From Paraburkholderia tagetis (GTDB lineage: Bacteria; Pseudomonadota; Gammaproteobacteria; Burkholderiales; Burkholderiaceae): DNA of 64,000 nucleotides. Below the pieces are notes generated by a model. It was not told where the DNA came from and searched no databases. It worked only from the letters and a program-made list of their open reading frames with translations. Of the stretch, positions 44,701 through 52,445 are shown in pieces. Position numbers and translations under genes: made by a program. The DNA is taken from contig NZ_JAKLJA010000008.1 of assembly GCF_022213065.1 (NCBI RefSeq), positions 62,001 through 126,000 of the forward strand, in the 5' to 3' direction. The stretch's first letter is position 1. Every line of letters begins with the position of its first letter.

Positions 44701-45513
44701 CATCTGGCCGAGGCGCGCGCCGACGAAAAGATCCGCTTTCGCGACATCCAGTCCCAGCCGCGCAAGATCATCTCGTCGCCCACGTGGAGCGGCATCGAGT
44801 CCGAGCATGTGTCGTACAACGCGGGCTATACCAACGTGCACGAGCTGATCCCGTGGCGCACGCTGAGCGGCAGACAGCAGCTTTATCAGGACCACGAATG
44901 GATGCGCGCGTTCGGCGAGGCGCTGTGCGTGTACAAGCCGCCCATCGACACGGGCAGCTACGCGCACATGGAAGGCACGCGCTCGAACGGCAACCCCGAG
45001 ATCGCGCTCAACTTCATCACGCCGCACCAGAAGTGGGGGATTCACAGCACCTACACGGACAATCTGCTCATGCTCACGCTCTCGCGCGGCGGGCCGATCG
45101 TCTGGATCTCGGAGAAGGATGCCGCGCAGATCGGCGTGGTCGACAACGACTGGATCGAGTGCTTCAACTCGAACGGCGCGCTGTGCGCGCGCGCCGTGGT
45201 GAGCCAGCGCATTCCGCGCGGCATGGTGATGATGTACCACGCGCAGGAGAAGATCGTGAACACGCCGGGATCGGAAATCACCGGCACGCGCGGCGGCATT
45301 CACAACTCGGTCACGCGCATTTCGGTCAAGCCCACGCACATGATCGGCGGCTACGCGCAACTGGCCTACGGCTTCAATTACTACGGCACGGTCGGCTCGA
45401 ACCGCGATGAGTTCCTGCTCGTGCGCAAGATGAAGAAGGTCGACTGGCTCGACAGCGAAGAAACGCCCGTTGGCAACCTGCCCCCCGCCGTCCGCGAAGG
45501 AGAAACGTCATGA
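41731..45513 (+). CDS. narG: Respiratory nitrate reductase alpha subunit
   Basis: A 1260-residue molybdopterin-bis-MGD enzyme that reduces nitrate to nitrite at the cytoplasmic face of the membrane. The N-terminal FeS ligands are in place: His 50, Cys 54 and Cys 58 in THGVNCTGSC and Cys 93 in EPRGCSRGASYSW, at the NarG positions (His instead of Cys as first ligand). ADWYNSSFIMLWGSNVPQTR contains the Asp expected to bind molybdenum. No Tat signal, as in other NarG. It is the first gene of narGHJI, overlapping narH by ATGA. Confidence 0.97.
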   Translation: MSHFLDRLRYFTTARAQFADGHGAVTDEDRKWEDAYRTRWAHDKIVRSTHGVNCTGSCSWKIYVKGGIVAWETQQTDYPRTRPDMPNHEPRGCSRGASYSWYLYSANRLKYPLVRSALVKLWREKRRTLSPVDAWAAIVDDEEARKSYQTRRGLGGFVRADWSEVTELIAAANVHTVKRHGPDRVIGFSPIPAMSMVSYAAGSRYLSLLGGVCLSFYDWYCDLPPASPQTWGEQTDVPESADWYNSSFIMLWGSNVPQTRTPDAHFMVEARYRGAKIVSIFPDYAEGAKFGDIWLHPKQGTDAALALAMGHVILKEYHLAGKSAYFADYCRRFTDMSCLVTLTERDGQYVPERYLRASDFADSLGQANNPDWKTVVIDSANGAFAVPLGSAGFRWGQQEGGDLGKWNLREENAGGAPLEPALSLVAAHDDVVDVAFPYFGNVAHAHYSHTDHQSVLSRRIGVRRVATREGERLVATVYDLFIANYGLDQGLGGKDVAHGYDDDVPYTPAWQEAITGVKRADVINVARQFAENADKTQGKSMVIIGAGINHWYHMDMAYRAIINMLVMCGCVGQSGGGWSHYVGQEKLRPQTGWTALAFGLDWSRPPRQMNATSFFYAHTDQWRYDPMNPTDLLSPLADKQAYHGTPIDYNVRAERMGWLPSAPQLACNPLELGRTIGDAAQAGAAVAGKLKDGSLKLACEDPDNPTSFPRNMFVWRSNLLGSSGKGHEYFLKHLLGTTNGVQGEEVAKNGAARPEEVVWHEEAPSGKLDLLCTLDFRMSTTCMYSDVVLPTATWYEKDDMNTSDMHPFIHPLSAAVDPAWQAKSDWEIFKGIAKRFSELSVGHLGRERDVVLSPIAHDAPGELAQPFGVADWKRGQCEPVPGKTMPTVAVIERNYPETYHRFTSLGPLMDKLGNGGKGISWNTETEVKALGALNYRHADEPRFGDAAGRPRIETAIDAAETILSLAPETNGEVAVKAWEALSKITGIEHEHLAEARADEKIRFRDIQSQPRKIISSPTWSGIESEHVSYNAGYTNVHELIPWRTLSGRQQLYQDHEWMRAFGEALCVYKPPIDTGSYAHMEGTRSNGNPEIALNFITPHQKWGIHSTYTDNLLMLTLSRGGPIVWISEKDAAQIGVVDNDWIECFNSNGALCARAVVSQRIPRGMVMMYHAQEKIVNTPGSEITGTRGGIHNSVTRISVKPTHMIGGYAQLAYGFNYYGTVGSNRDEFLLVRKMKKVDWLDSEETPVGNLPPAVREGETS

Positions 45514-47033
45514 AGGTGCGCGCACAGATTGCGATGGTGTTGAACCTCGACAAGTGCATCGGTTGCCATACTTGCTCGGTCACCTGCAAGAACGTCTGGA
45601 CGAGCCGCGAGGGCATGGAATACGCCTGGTTCAACAATGTCGAAACCAAGCCGGGTATCGGCTATCCGAAGGAATGGGAGAACCAGGAGAAGTGGCGCGG
45701 CGGCTGGGTGCGCAAGGCCGACGGCAAGATCGAGCCGCGCCTCGGCGGCAAATGGCGCCTGCTCTCGAAGATCTTCGCCAACCCGCATCTGCCCGAGATC
45801 GACGACTACTACGAGCCCTTCACCTTCGATTACGCGCATCTGCAGGAAGCGGGCAACACGAAGGCGACGCCGGTTGCGCGGCCGCGCTCGCTCGTGAGCG
45901 GCGAGCGCATGGAGAAAATCGAGTGGGGTCCTAACTGGGAAGAAATTCTCGGCGGCGAGTTCGAGAAGCGTTCGAAGGACTATAACTTCGAGAACGTGCA
46001 GAAGGACATCTACGGCGAGTTCGAGAATACCTTCATGATGTACCTGCCGCGCCTGTGCGAGCACTGCCTCAACCCGGCGTGCGTGGCCGCCTGCCCGTCC
46101 GGCTCGATCTACAAGCGCGAGGAAGACGGCATCGTGCTGATCGACCAGGACAAGTGCCGCGGCTGGCGCATGTGCGTGTCCGGCTGCCCGTACAAGAAGA
46201 TCTACTACAACTGGAAGAGCGGCAAGGCCGAGAAGTGCATCTTCTGCTATCCGCGTATCGAGGCGGGACAGCCCACGGTGTGCTCGGAAACCTGCGTGGG
46301 GCGCATCCGCTATCTGGGCGTGCTGCTCTACGACGCCGACCGCATCGAAAAAGCCGCGAGCGTGGCCGACGAGAAAGACCTCTATCAGGCGCAGCTCGAC
46401 GTGTTCCTCGATCCGTTCGATCCGGCCGTGATCGAGCAGGCCGCGCGCGACGGCGTTCCGCAAGCGTGGATCGACGGCGCGCAGCGCTCGCCCGTCTACA
46501 AGATGGCGATCGACTGGCGCATCGCATTCCCGCTGCACCCTGAATACCGCACGCTGCCGATGGTCTGGTACGTGCCGCCGCTTTCTCCCATCAACTCGGC
46601 CGCGAACAGCGGCGACCTGGGCATGAACGGCTATCTGCCCGACGTGGAGTCGCTGCGCATTCCGCTGCGCTATCTGGCGAATCTGCTGACCGCCGGCGAC
46701 GAGCAGCCCGTGAAGGTCGCGCTCGAACGCATGCTCGCGATGCGCGCGTTCATGCGCGCGCGTCACGTGGACCGCGTGGATGCCACCCAGGTGCTCGATC
46801 AAGCGGGGCTTTCGCTGCATCAGGTCGAGGAGATGTACCGCTATCTCGCGATCGCGAATTACGAGGACCGCTTCGTGATTCCCACGACGCACCGCGAATA
46901 CGCAGAAGACGCCTTCGATCTGCGCTCGGGTTGCGGCTTCACGTTCGGCAACGGCTGCTCGGACGGCCGCAGCGAGGCCAGTCTGTTTGCCCCGAAAGCC
47001 GGCCAGCGCCGGATTCCGATTCAGGAGATCTGA
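45510..47033 (+). CDS. narH: Respiratory nitrate reductase beta subunit
   Basis: A 507-residue iron-sulfur protein that carries electrons from NarI to NarG. Four Cys clusters are visible: CIGCHTCSVTCKN (start), CEHCLNPACVAACPSG, CRGWRMCVSGCPYKK (Trp in place of a Cys, giving the 3Fe-4S cluster) and CIFCYPRIEAGQPTVCSETC. The ATG overlaps the narG stop (ATGA) and narJ follows without any gap, so subunit synthesis is translationally coupled. Confidence 0.97.
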   Translation: MKVRAQIAMVLNLDKCIGCHTCSVTCKNVWTSREGMEYAWFNNVETKPGIGYPKEWENQEKWRGGWVRKADGKIEPRLGGKWRLLSKIFANPHLPEIDDYYEPFTFDYAHLQEAGNTKATPVARPRSLVSGERMEKIEWGPNWEEILGGEFEKRSKDYNFENVQKDIYGEFENTFMMYLPRLCEHCLNPACVAACPSGSIYKREEDGIVLIDQDKCRGWRMCVSGCPYKKIYYNWKSGKAEKCIFCYPRIEAGQPTVCSETCVGRIRYLGVLLYDADRIEKAASVADEKDLYQAQLDVFLDPFDPAVIEQAARDGVPQAWIDGAQRSPVYKMAIDWRIAFPLHPEYRTLPMVWYVPPLSPINSAANSGDLGMNGYLPDVESLRIPLRYLANLLTAGDEQPVKVALERMLAMRAFMRARHVDRVDATQVLDQAGLSLHQVEEMYRYLAIANYEDRFVIPTTHREYAEDAFDLRSGCGFTFGNGCSDGRSEASLFAPKAGQRRIPIQEI

Positions 47034-47744
47034 ATGTTTGCGCCCCGCCCCCCCAATAGCCTCACGTTCCGGCTGCTGGCCGCGTGCCTCGAATATCCGA
47101 CCGATGCGCTGATTGGCGCGCTCGATGAAGCACGCGAGCTCGTGCGCGCCGAGCGCGCCCTGCGCGGCGAAACGCGCGAGCACCTGCTGCGCTTTCTCGA
47201 CTACATCGGCTCGCGCGACCTGCTCTCGCTGCAGGAGAACTATGTCGCGCTGTTCGACCGCGGGCGCGCCACCTCGCTGCATCTGTTCGAGCATGTGCAC
47301 GGCGAGTCGCGCGAGCGCGGCCAGGCCATGATCGACCTGAAGCAGATGTACGAGGGCCACGGGCTGCTGCTCGGCCCCGAGCAGTTGCCCGACTATCTGC
47401 CGGTGTTCCTCGAATATCTCTCGATACTCGAAGCCGGCGAGGCGCGCACGCTGCTCGGCGAGACCCTCGCAATCTTGCAGGCGATCACGGCCGAACTGAG
47501 CCGCCGCAACAGCCACTACGCGTATGTGACGGGCGCGGTGCTCGCGCTCGCGGGCAACACCGCGAGTGACATCGAAGCAGCGCTGCCCCAAGCGGCGCAC
47601 GACGACGACGCGAACGCGCCGCACGACAGCCAGGATCTCGATGCGCTCGACGCCGCCTGGAGCGAGGAGCCCGTGCGTTTCATGGGCAACACGCCACCGG
47701 CGGTGGCGCCCGTGGCGTTCCATGCGCGCCGTCCGCCGCGCTAA
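47034..47744 (+). CDS. narJ: Nitrate reductase molybdenum cofactor assembly chaperone
   Basis: A 236-residue cytoplasmic chaperone of the NarJ/TorD type. LTFRLLAACLEYPTDALIGA, LQENYVALFDRGRATSLHLFEHVHGESRERG and GPEQLPDYLPVFLEYLS are the conserved helices. It binds the NarG N-terminus and assists cofactor insertion. The ATG directly follows the narH stop. The C-terminus (about 175-236) is acidic and of low complexity. Confidence 0.94.
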   Translation: MFAPRPPNSLTFRLLAACLEYPTDALIGALDEARELVRAERALRGETREHLLRFLDYIGSRDLLSLQENYVALFDRGRATSLHLFEHVHGESRERGQAMIDLKQMYEGHGLLLGPEQLPDYLPVFLEYLSILEAGEARTLLGETLAILQAITAELSRRNSHYAYVTGAVLALAGNTASDIEAALPQAAHDDDANAPHDSQDLDALDAAWSEEPVRFMGNTPPAVAPVAFHARRPPR

Positions 47745-47818
47745 AAAAACGCACGCGAGCACCCAGTACCCGGATCAGTACACCACGCAGTACCCCGCGC
47801 ATTCAGCAAGGAGCAGTC

Positions 47819-48502
47819 ATGGGCCAATATTTCCATCAGTTCCTGTTCGGCATCTATCCGTACATCTGTCTGGCGGTGCTGCTGTTCGGCTCGCTCGTAC
47901 GGTTCGACCGCGAGCAATACACATGGAAGAGCGACTCGTCGCAACTACTAAGGCGCGGCGCGCTGCGCATCGGCAGCAATCTCTTCCACTGGGGCATCCT
48001 CGTCGTGGTAATGGGCCATTTCGTGGGCTTTCTCGCACCGCACTGGCTCGTGGCGCCGTTCATCTCGGCGTCCATGCACCAGTTGCTCGCGATGGTCGCG
48101 GGCGGCACGGCGGGCTTCTTCGCCATCATCGGACTCACGATGCTGATCGCGCGGCGCCTCTCCGACTCGCGCATCCGCCACAACAGCAAGACGTGGGACA
48201 TCGTCATCGTGCTGATGCTGTGGGTGCAACTCGCGCTGGGGCTCGGCACCGTCGTGCTCTCCGCGAGCCACATGGACGGCGCGATGTTCGAGCAGCTCAC
48301 CGACTACGTGAAGGGCGTCGTGACGTTCCGCGGCAACATCGCGGGCCTCCTCGACGGCGTGCCGCTCGTCTACCAGACGCACATTGCGCTCGGCTTCACG
48401 ATCTTCCTCGTTTCGCCGTTCACGCGCATGGTGCACATCTGGAGCGGCATCGCCTCGGTGGCCTATCTGCTGCGTCCTTACCAGCTCGTGCGCAAGCGCT
48501 GA
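47819..48502 (+). CDS. narI: Respiratory nitrate reductase gamma subunit (cytochrome b)
   Basis: A 227-residue inner-membrane diheme cytochrome b with five predicted helices. GIYPYICLAVLLFGSLVRFD is TM1. The N-terminal heme ligands are His 57 (NLFHWGI) and His 67 (VMGHFVGF); the C-terminal pair lies in YQTHIALGFT and TRMVHIWSG. It oxidises quinol and passes electrons to NarH. There are 74 bp between narJ and narI, and AAGGAG precedes the ATG. Confidence 0.95.
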   Translation: MGQYFHQFLFGIYPYICLAVLLFGSLVRFDREQYTWKSDSSQLLRRGALRIGSNLFHWGILVVVMGHFVGFLAPHWLVAPFISASMHQLLAMVAGGTAGFFAIIGLTMLIARRLSDSRIRHNSKTWDIVIVLMLWVQLALGLGTVVLSASHMDGAMFEQLTDYVKGVVTFRGNIAGLLDGVPLVYQTHIALGFTIFLVSPFTRMVHIWSGIASVAYLLRPYQLVRKR

Positions 48503-48522
48503 AACATCAAGGAGACCTGTGC

Positions 48523-49320
48523 ATGAACGCCGATTCGCAAAGCGTAGCGGGCGCCGAAACTAACGCGCCCGCTCGCGTGAACCATATCGAAATCGATCTG
48601 CCGGCGATCGCCGAAGAAAGCCGCCATCACGCCGACGATCCCGACCCGCAGCTTGCGGCGCGCCGGGCGCTGGTGGTGCGCGAGTTGCTGCGCCAGCGCG
48701 CAGCCCAGCTCGCGCTGATCGACACAGAGGGCCCGCTCGAAGACGACACGCTCGACGCGCTGCTCGCGCAAGAGCTGCGCACACCGGAGCCGACGCCCGA
48801 GGACTGCCGGCGCTTCTACGAGCAGCACCCCACGCGTTTCATACGCAACGAGATCGTTTATGCGAGCCATATTCTCTTCGCCGTGACGGACCGCGTGCCG
48901 CTTGCGCTGCTGCGCCACAAGGCCGAGGAGACGCTCAACGCGCTGCTCAGCGCGCCGGAGACCTTCGAGGCGCGCGCCCGCGAACTTTCGAATTGCCCCT
49001 CGGCCGGCGTGGGCGGCAGCCTCGGCCAGTTGATGCGCGGCGACACCGTACCCGAGTTCGAAAGCGCGCTGTTCGACCATCCCGACGAGGGCCTGCTGCC
49101 GCGCCTCGTGCGCACGCGCTTCGGCTTTCATCTCGTGCGTATCGAACGGCGCGTGGCCGGCGAGCCGGTTGCGTTCGAGGACGCCGCCGACGACATCGCG
49201 CGCTTTCTCGCGGAGCGGGTGCGCCACAAAGCCATTCAGCAATACGTAGCGATTCTGGCTTCGGAAGCCACACTCGAAAATGCCGCCGTCGAAGCGGCGA
49301 CGAGTCCGCTGGTTCAGTGA
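48523..49320 (+). CDS. Parvulin-type peptidyl-prolyl isomerase of the nar operon
   Basis: A 265-residue protein with an N-terminal helical region (about 1-105) and a C-terminal rotamase domain: IVYASHILFAV, NCPSAGVGGSLGQLMRG, EFESALF and RTRFGFHLVRIERR (about 110-215). No signal peptide, so it is cytoplasmic, as in the NifM-like group. It lies between narI and narK in the same direction with AAGGAG before the ATG at 48523. Isomerases are recurrent in nar operons of beta-proteobacteria and probably help fold or assemble the reductase; direct evidence is lacking. Confidence 0.9.
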   Translation: MNADSQSVAGAETNAPARVNHIEIDLPAIAEESRHHADDPDPQLAARRALVVRELLRQRAAQLALIDTEGPLEDDTLDALLAQELRTPEPTPEDCRRFYEQHPTRFIRNEIVYASHILFAVTDRVPLALLRHKAEETLNALLSAPETFEARARELSNCPSAGVGGSLGQLMRGDTVPEFESALFDHPDEGLLPRLVRTRFGFHLVRIERRVAGEPVAFEDAADDIARFLAERVRHKAIQQYVAILASEATLENAAVEAATSPLVQ

Positions 49321-49352
49321 TCCGCACAACCCAGGCAACCAAGGAAAACGTC

Positions 49353-50669
49353 ATGAATCTGCGCAACACTCCAGTCCGCGAACCGGCCCAGGCCGACGCC
49401 GTACCCACCGTGGCGGACGCCAAAGCGTGGTCCGTGCTGCTCGTGAGCACGCTCGCATTCCTGGTCTGCTTCGTGGTGTGGATGATGTTCGGCGTGCTTG
49501 GCGTGGGCTTGCGCGAGGAACTCAAGCTCAACAGCACCGAGTTCGGCCTGCTCACAGCCACCCCCGTACTAACCGGCGCCGTGATGCGGCTGCCGCTGGG
49601 CACCTGGACCGACCGTTTCGGCGGCCGCATCGTCATGACGATCCTGCTCGTGGTCTGCGCGGTGCCCGTCTATATCGTCAGTTTTGCGGACGAGTACTGG
49701 CAATTTCTCGTCATCGGCCTTTTTCTCGGCTGCGTGGGCGCCTCGTTCGCGGTGGGCACGCCCTATGTCGCGCGCTTCTTTCCGCCGAAGCAACGCGGCT
49801 TCGCGATGGGCTTTTTCGGTGCGGGCACGGTGGGCGCCGCGGTCAATCTGTTCGTGACGCCGGAACTCACCAAGCTCTATGGCTGGCGCTTCGTGCCGCG
49901 CGTTTATGCGATCGCGCTGCTCGTGACCGCCGTGATCTTCTGGCTTGGCTCCGCGCGCGATCCTGGGGCCGGCAAGGCTAACGGCTCGTGGCTCGACGCG
50001 TTCAAAGTGCTCGGCGACTCCCGCGTCTGGCGCCTGTGCCAGTACTACTCGATCACGTTTGGCGGGTTCACGGCGCTTTCGCTGTGGATTCCTCAATATC
50101 TGAAGGCGGAGTACGGCATGTCGCTGGTGGTGGCTTCCGCGTTTGCGGCGGGTTTCTCGCTGCCGGGGTCGGTGCTGCGCGCGGTGGGCGGCGTGCTCGC
50201 CGACAAGCTTGGCGCGCATAGCGTCACGTGGTGGGGCTTGTGGGTCGCGTGGATCTGCCTTTTCTTTCTCTCGTATCCGGCCACGGACTTCGTGATTCAC
50301 ACCATCAACGGCACCGAGACGCTGCACATCAGCATGCCGCTCGCGGGCTTTGTCGCGCTCACGTTCGTGCTGGGCGGCGTGCTGGCGTTCGGCATGGCCT
50401 CGACCTTCAAGTATGTTGCCGACGACTTTCCCACCAACATGGGCGTCGTGACTGGCGTCGTCGGCCTCGCGGGCGGGCTGGGCGGCTTCCTGCTGCCGAT
50501 CCTGTTCGGCGTGCTGCTCGACCTGCTCAAGATCCGCTCGAGCTGCTTCATGCTGCTCTATGGCGTCGTATGGGTCTCGCTGATCCTGCTCTATATCACC
50601 GAGGTCAAGCGCGCACCGATCTTCGGCGACAAGCAGGCGTCGTCCGCCGGGATGCACGCGCACTCATAA
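49353..50669 (+). CDS. narK: Nitrate/nitrite MFS transporter
   Basis: A 438-residue inner-membrane carrier with about 12 helices. FLVCFVVWMMFGVLGVGLRE in TM1, TATPVLTGAVMRLPLGTWTD and RFGGRIVMTILLVVC (MFS motif A), and the nitrate-signature GFFGAGTVGAAVNLF with GVVTGVVGLAGGLGGFLLPI identify the NarK/NNP family, exchanging nitrate and nitrite. AAGGAAAACGTC precedes the ATG at 49353. It ends the nar operon, 33 bp after the isomerase gene. Confidence 0.93.
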   Translation: MNLRNTPVREPAQADAVPTVADAKAWSVLLVSTLAFLVCFVVWMMFGVLGVGLREELKLNSTEFGLLTATPVLTGAVMRLPLGTWTDRFGGRIVMTILLVVCAVPVYIVSFADEYWQFLVIGLFLGCVGASFAVGTPYVARFFPPKQRGFAMGFFGAGTVGAAVNLFVTPELTKLYGWRFVPRVYAIALLVTAVIFWLGSARDPGAGKANGSWLDAFKVLGDSRVWRLCQYYSITFGGFTALSLWIPQYLKAEYGMSLVVASAFAAGFSLPGSVLRAVGGVLADKLGAHSVTWWGLWVAWICLFFLSYPATDFVIHTINGTETLHISMPLAGFVALTFVLGGVLAFGMASTFKYVADDFPTNMGVVTGVVGLAGGLGGFLLPILFGVLLDLLKIRSSCFMLLYGVVWVSLILLYITEVKRAPIFGDKQASSAGMHAHS

Positions 50670-50702
50670 GGACACCCAGGATGCACCCGGGGCGCACCGG
50701 GC

Positions 50703-51161
50703 TCAGGCGGCCGCCGCTTCGGCGGCCTCCGGCGCCGTCACCACGAGCACGCTGCACGACACCCGGTCGAGCAGCTTGCGGTCGTCCCGGCCCTCCCACC
50801 AGCGCTTGAACGGGCCTCTGCGGTGATGGGCCAGCACGATGAGGTCGGCGTTGAACGACGCGCTCGCACGCGCAATCTCGTCGATCGCCCGGCCCACGGC
50901 AAAATTCCCCGTTGCCTCCAGCCCGAGCGCCTTCAGGCGCGCCACGCCGTCTTCGAGAATCTCCTTCGCGGCCGCCTCCGCAGCTTCAAAGGGCACCGCG
51001 GACGCCACGTCAGTGCCCCACTGCAGCGGCGACTGGTCGAGCACGGCGAGCAGATGCGTCTGCGCCTTGCATTCGAGCGCCAGATCCTTGCCCTCGCGCA
51101 GCGCGCGGCGCCCTTCCCGCGTGGCGTCGTAACACAACAGAATGCGGCTGAACGCGCCCAT
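50703..51161 (-). CDS. Universal stress protein family
   Basis: A 152-residue UspA-fold protein. FSRILLCYDATREGRRALRE is the N-terminal strand-loop, and the nucleotide-binding region reads LIVLAHHRRGPFKRWWEGRD, ending in SCSVLVVTAP. The usual G-2x-G-9x-G(S/T) motif is only partly kept (HHRRGPF replaces GSHGRTG), so ATP binding is doubtful. GGGAGGAG precedes the ATG. It converges on narK and is divergent from the small membrane protein gene at 51326; such Usp genes often belong to anaerobic regulons. Confidence 0.88.
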   Translation of the reverse strand: MGAFSRILLCYDATREGRRALREGKDLALECKAQTHLLAVLDQSPLQWGTDVASAVPFEAAEAAAKEILEDGVARLKALGLEATGNFAVGRAIDEIARASASFNADLIVLAHHRRGPFKRWWEGRDDRKLLDRVSCSVLVVTAPEAAEAAAA

Positions 51162-51230
51162 CTCGCTCCTCCCTGGCTTCCCCTCGTGCTCTCTCCGAGC
51201 CCAAGCTGCCGATCGTTACCGTTACACTAT

Positions 51231-51251
51231 TTATATCATGTCGTGATATAA
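51231..51251. promoter_or_regulatory. AT-rich inverted repeat in the usp divergent promoter
   Basis: TTATATCA (51231-51238) and TGATATAA (51244-51251) are perfect 8-bp inverted arms with a 5-bp spacer, in an AT-rich pocket within GC-rich DNA, 70 bp upstream of the usp start. It is a candidate operator or promoter element for the two divergent genes. Confidence 0.5.
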
Positions 51252-51264
51252 AATAACAGTAAGG

Positions 51265-51298
51265 GCCCGTGTTGCCCGGCTTGTGCTGGGACACGGGC
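51265..51298 (+). promoter_or_regulatory. Leader hairpin before the small membrane protein gene
   Basis: GCCCGTGT (51265-51272) pairs with ACACGGGC (51291-51298), and the interior CCCGGC/GCTGGG extends the stem around a TTGT loop. The hairpin ends about 18 bases before the AGGAGG ribosome binding site, so it could influence translation or mRNA stability of the 51326 gene. Confidence 0.5.
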
Positions 51299-51325
51299 AG
51301 CAACTCCTCAGGGACAGGAGGCATC

Positions 51326-51511
51326 ATGGCCATCAACAACGACTTTGAGATCGCGTATCTGCTCGTCGCCTTTGCCCTGCTGGGCGCAATATTCCTGGGT
51401 GCGCTGATCAGCGCGTTACATCTCGACAAATGGCATCCGAGGCTGCTGGGCGCGGTCGTAGGTGCGCTGGTCGGCTTCGCGCTGATCGAAGCCGTGCCCA
51501 TGCTCACCTGA
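51326..51511 (+). CDS. Small membrane protein with two helices, 61 residues
   Basis: ACAGGAGG precedes ATG 51326. The protein reads MAINNDFEIAYLLVAFALLG, a first hydrophobic helix continuing through GAIFLGALISAL, a short polar turn (HLDKWHPR) and a second helix LLGAVVGALVGFALIEAV. It is probably an inner-membrane hairpin. No family is recognised. Divergent from usp and upstream of the flhDC control region. Confidence 0.65.
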   Translation: MAINNDFEIAYLLVAFALLGAIFLGALISALHLDKWHPRLLGAVVGALVGFALIEAVPMLT

Positions 51512-52113
51512 GCGCCCCGCCCTCCCACGGCGGCGTCGGCAAACGGACTGGATCGTGCGATTGACTTGGCCGCGTAATCTGATGGTGTTACAAAGTCGCG
51601 CCGACAGCCCGGAGCACCGTTTGTCACATTTAGATAGAAACAGTTACACAGGGTCGAAACGACTGTTACAAATTGGCGCTCCTGTGAGTGGTATTTGCAA
51701 CAAGAATTTATTACCGGCTACAACCACCTCATTCAATTAAGCCGTCAATAAAAAGTCACAAAAACGCCTTTCGCAATTCACCCTGCATAGTGTATCCCTG
51801 CCTCGGAAAGCCCTTATGTTACGGCTACTTACCGGGAATTGCCCGTCCCATAAGGGCGCTCGGGCTACCTTGCAATCTGGGCATCCGTCAACCAGAAAAA
51901 ATTACCGAAAATATTTGTAACAAGTAGATTATTTTTTGCAGAAGGGATTGATTTCTGGGATCTCTACTCATACAATTCGCTCCAACATGTTACGAGTTGT
52001 AACGTGTTGTATCAAAGAGTCAGGACCGCCACCAAAGAGCGGCCGACCAAGGACCAAAAAGTTACAACGGCGATCAACGCCGGGGGGTTAATCGGGGCTT
52101 CGGAAAAGAGAAA
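51512..52113 (+). promoter_or_regulatory. AT-rich control region upstream of flhDC with TGTTAC motif array
   Basis: 602 bases with no supported gene and much higher AT content than the window. TGTTAC or its complement GTAACA, or one-mismatch variants, occurs repeatedly: 51586-51592, 51642-51648, 51664-51670, 51817-51823, 51916-51922, 51988-51994, 51999-52004 and about 52060-52066. The region must contain the flhDC promoter(s), and the repeated motif in both orientations suggests multiple sites for one regulator. Three small open frames here lack ribosome binding sites. Confidence 0.55.
51984..52008. promoter_or_regulatory. Inverted repeat before flhD
   Basis: AACATGTTAC (51984-51993) and GTAACGTGTT (51999-52008) are inverted arms matching at 9 of 10 positions with a 5-bp spacer, about 105 bp before the flhD start. 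It is the strongest palindrome in the TGTTAC array. Confidence 0.6.
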
Positions 52114-52434
52114 ATGGACCGCAGCAGCGAGACGCTGGATTCAATCCGCGAAATTAACTTGTCGTACCTGATGCTCGCGCAGCGCATGCTGCGCGAGGAC
52201 AAGCCAGTCGGTATGTTCCGCCTGGGCCTGTCGTCGGAACTGGCCGATCTGCTTTCCGGTCTGTCGCTCGCGCAGATCGTGAAGCTGGCCGCTTCCGACC
52301 AGCTCCTTTGTTTGTTCCGCTTCGACGACCATGCCATGCTGTCCGCGCTCACGCAGGCAACCCGGCATGCCGACGTGGCGGCCACCCACGCGGCCATCCT
52401 GCTCGCAGGACAGTCCGCTGTGCAATTCGCCTGA
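52114..52434 (+). CDS. flhD: Flagellar master regulator subunit FlhD
   Basis: A 106-residue protein: SIREINLSYLMLAQRMLRED, then MFRLGLSSELADLLSGLSLA and KLAASDQLLCLFRFDD, the diagnostic FlhD sequence. With FlhC it forms the FlhD4C2 activator of class 2 flagellar genes. The start at 52114 (GAAAAGAGAAA upstream) gives the usual length. It is followed after 11 bp by flhC. The Cys in LLCLF corresponds to the family's dimer-linking Cys. Confidence 0.95.
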   Translation: MDRSSETLDSIREINLSYLMLAQRMLREDKPVGMFRLGLSSELADLLSGLSLAQIVKLAASDQLLCLFRFDDHAMLSALTQATRHADVAATHAAILLAGQSAVQFA

Positions 52435-52445
52435 GGAAACGCGTC

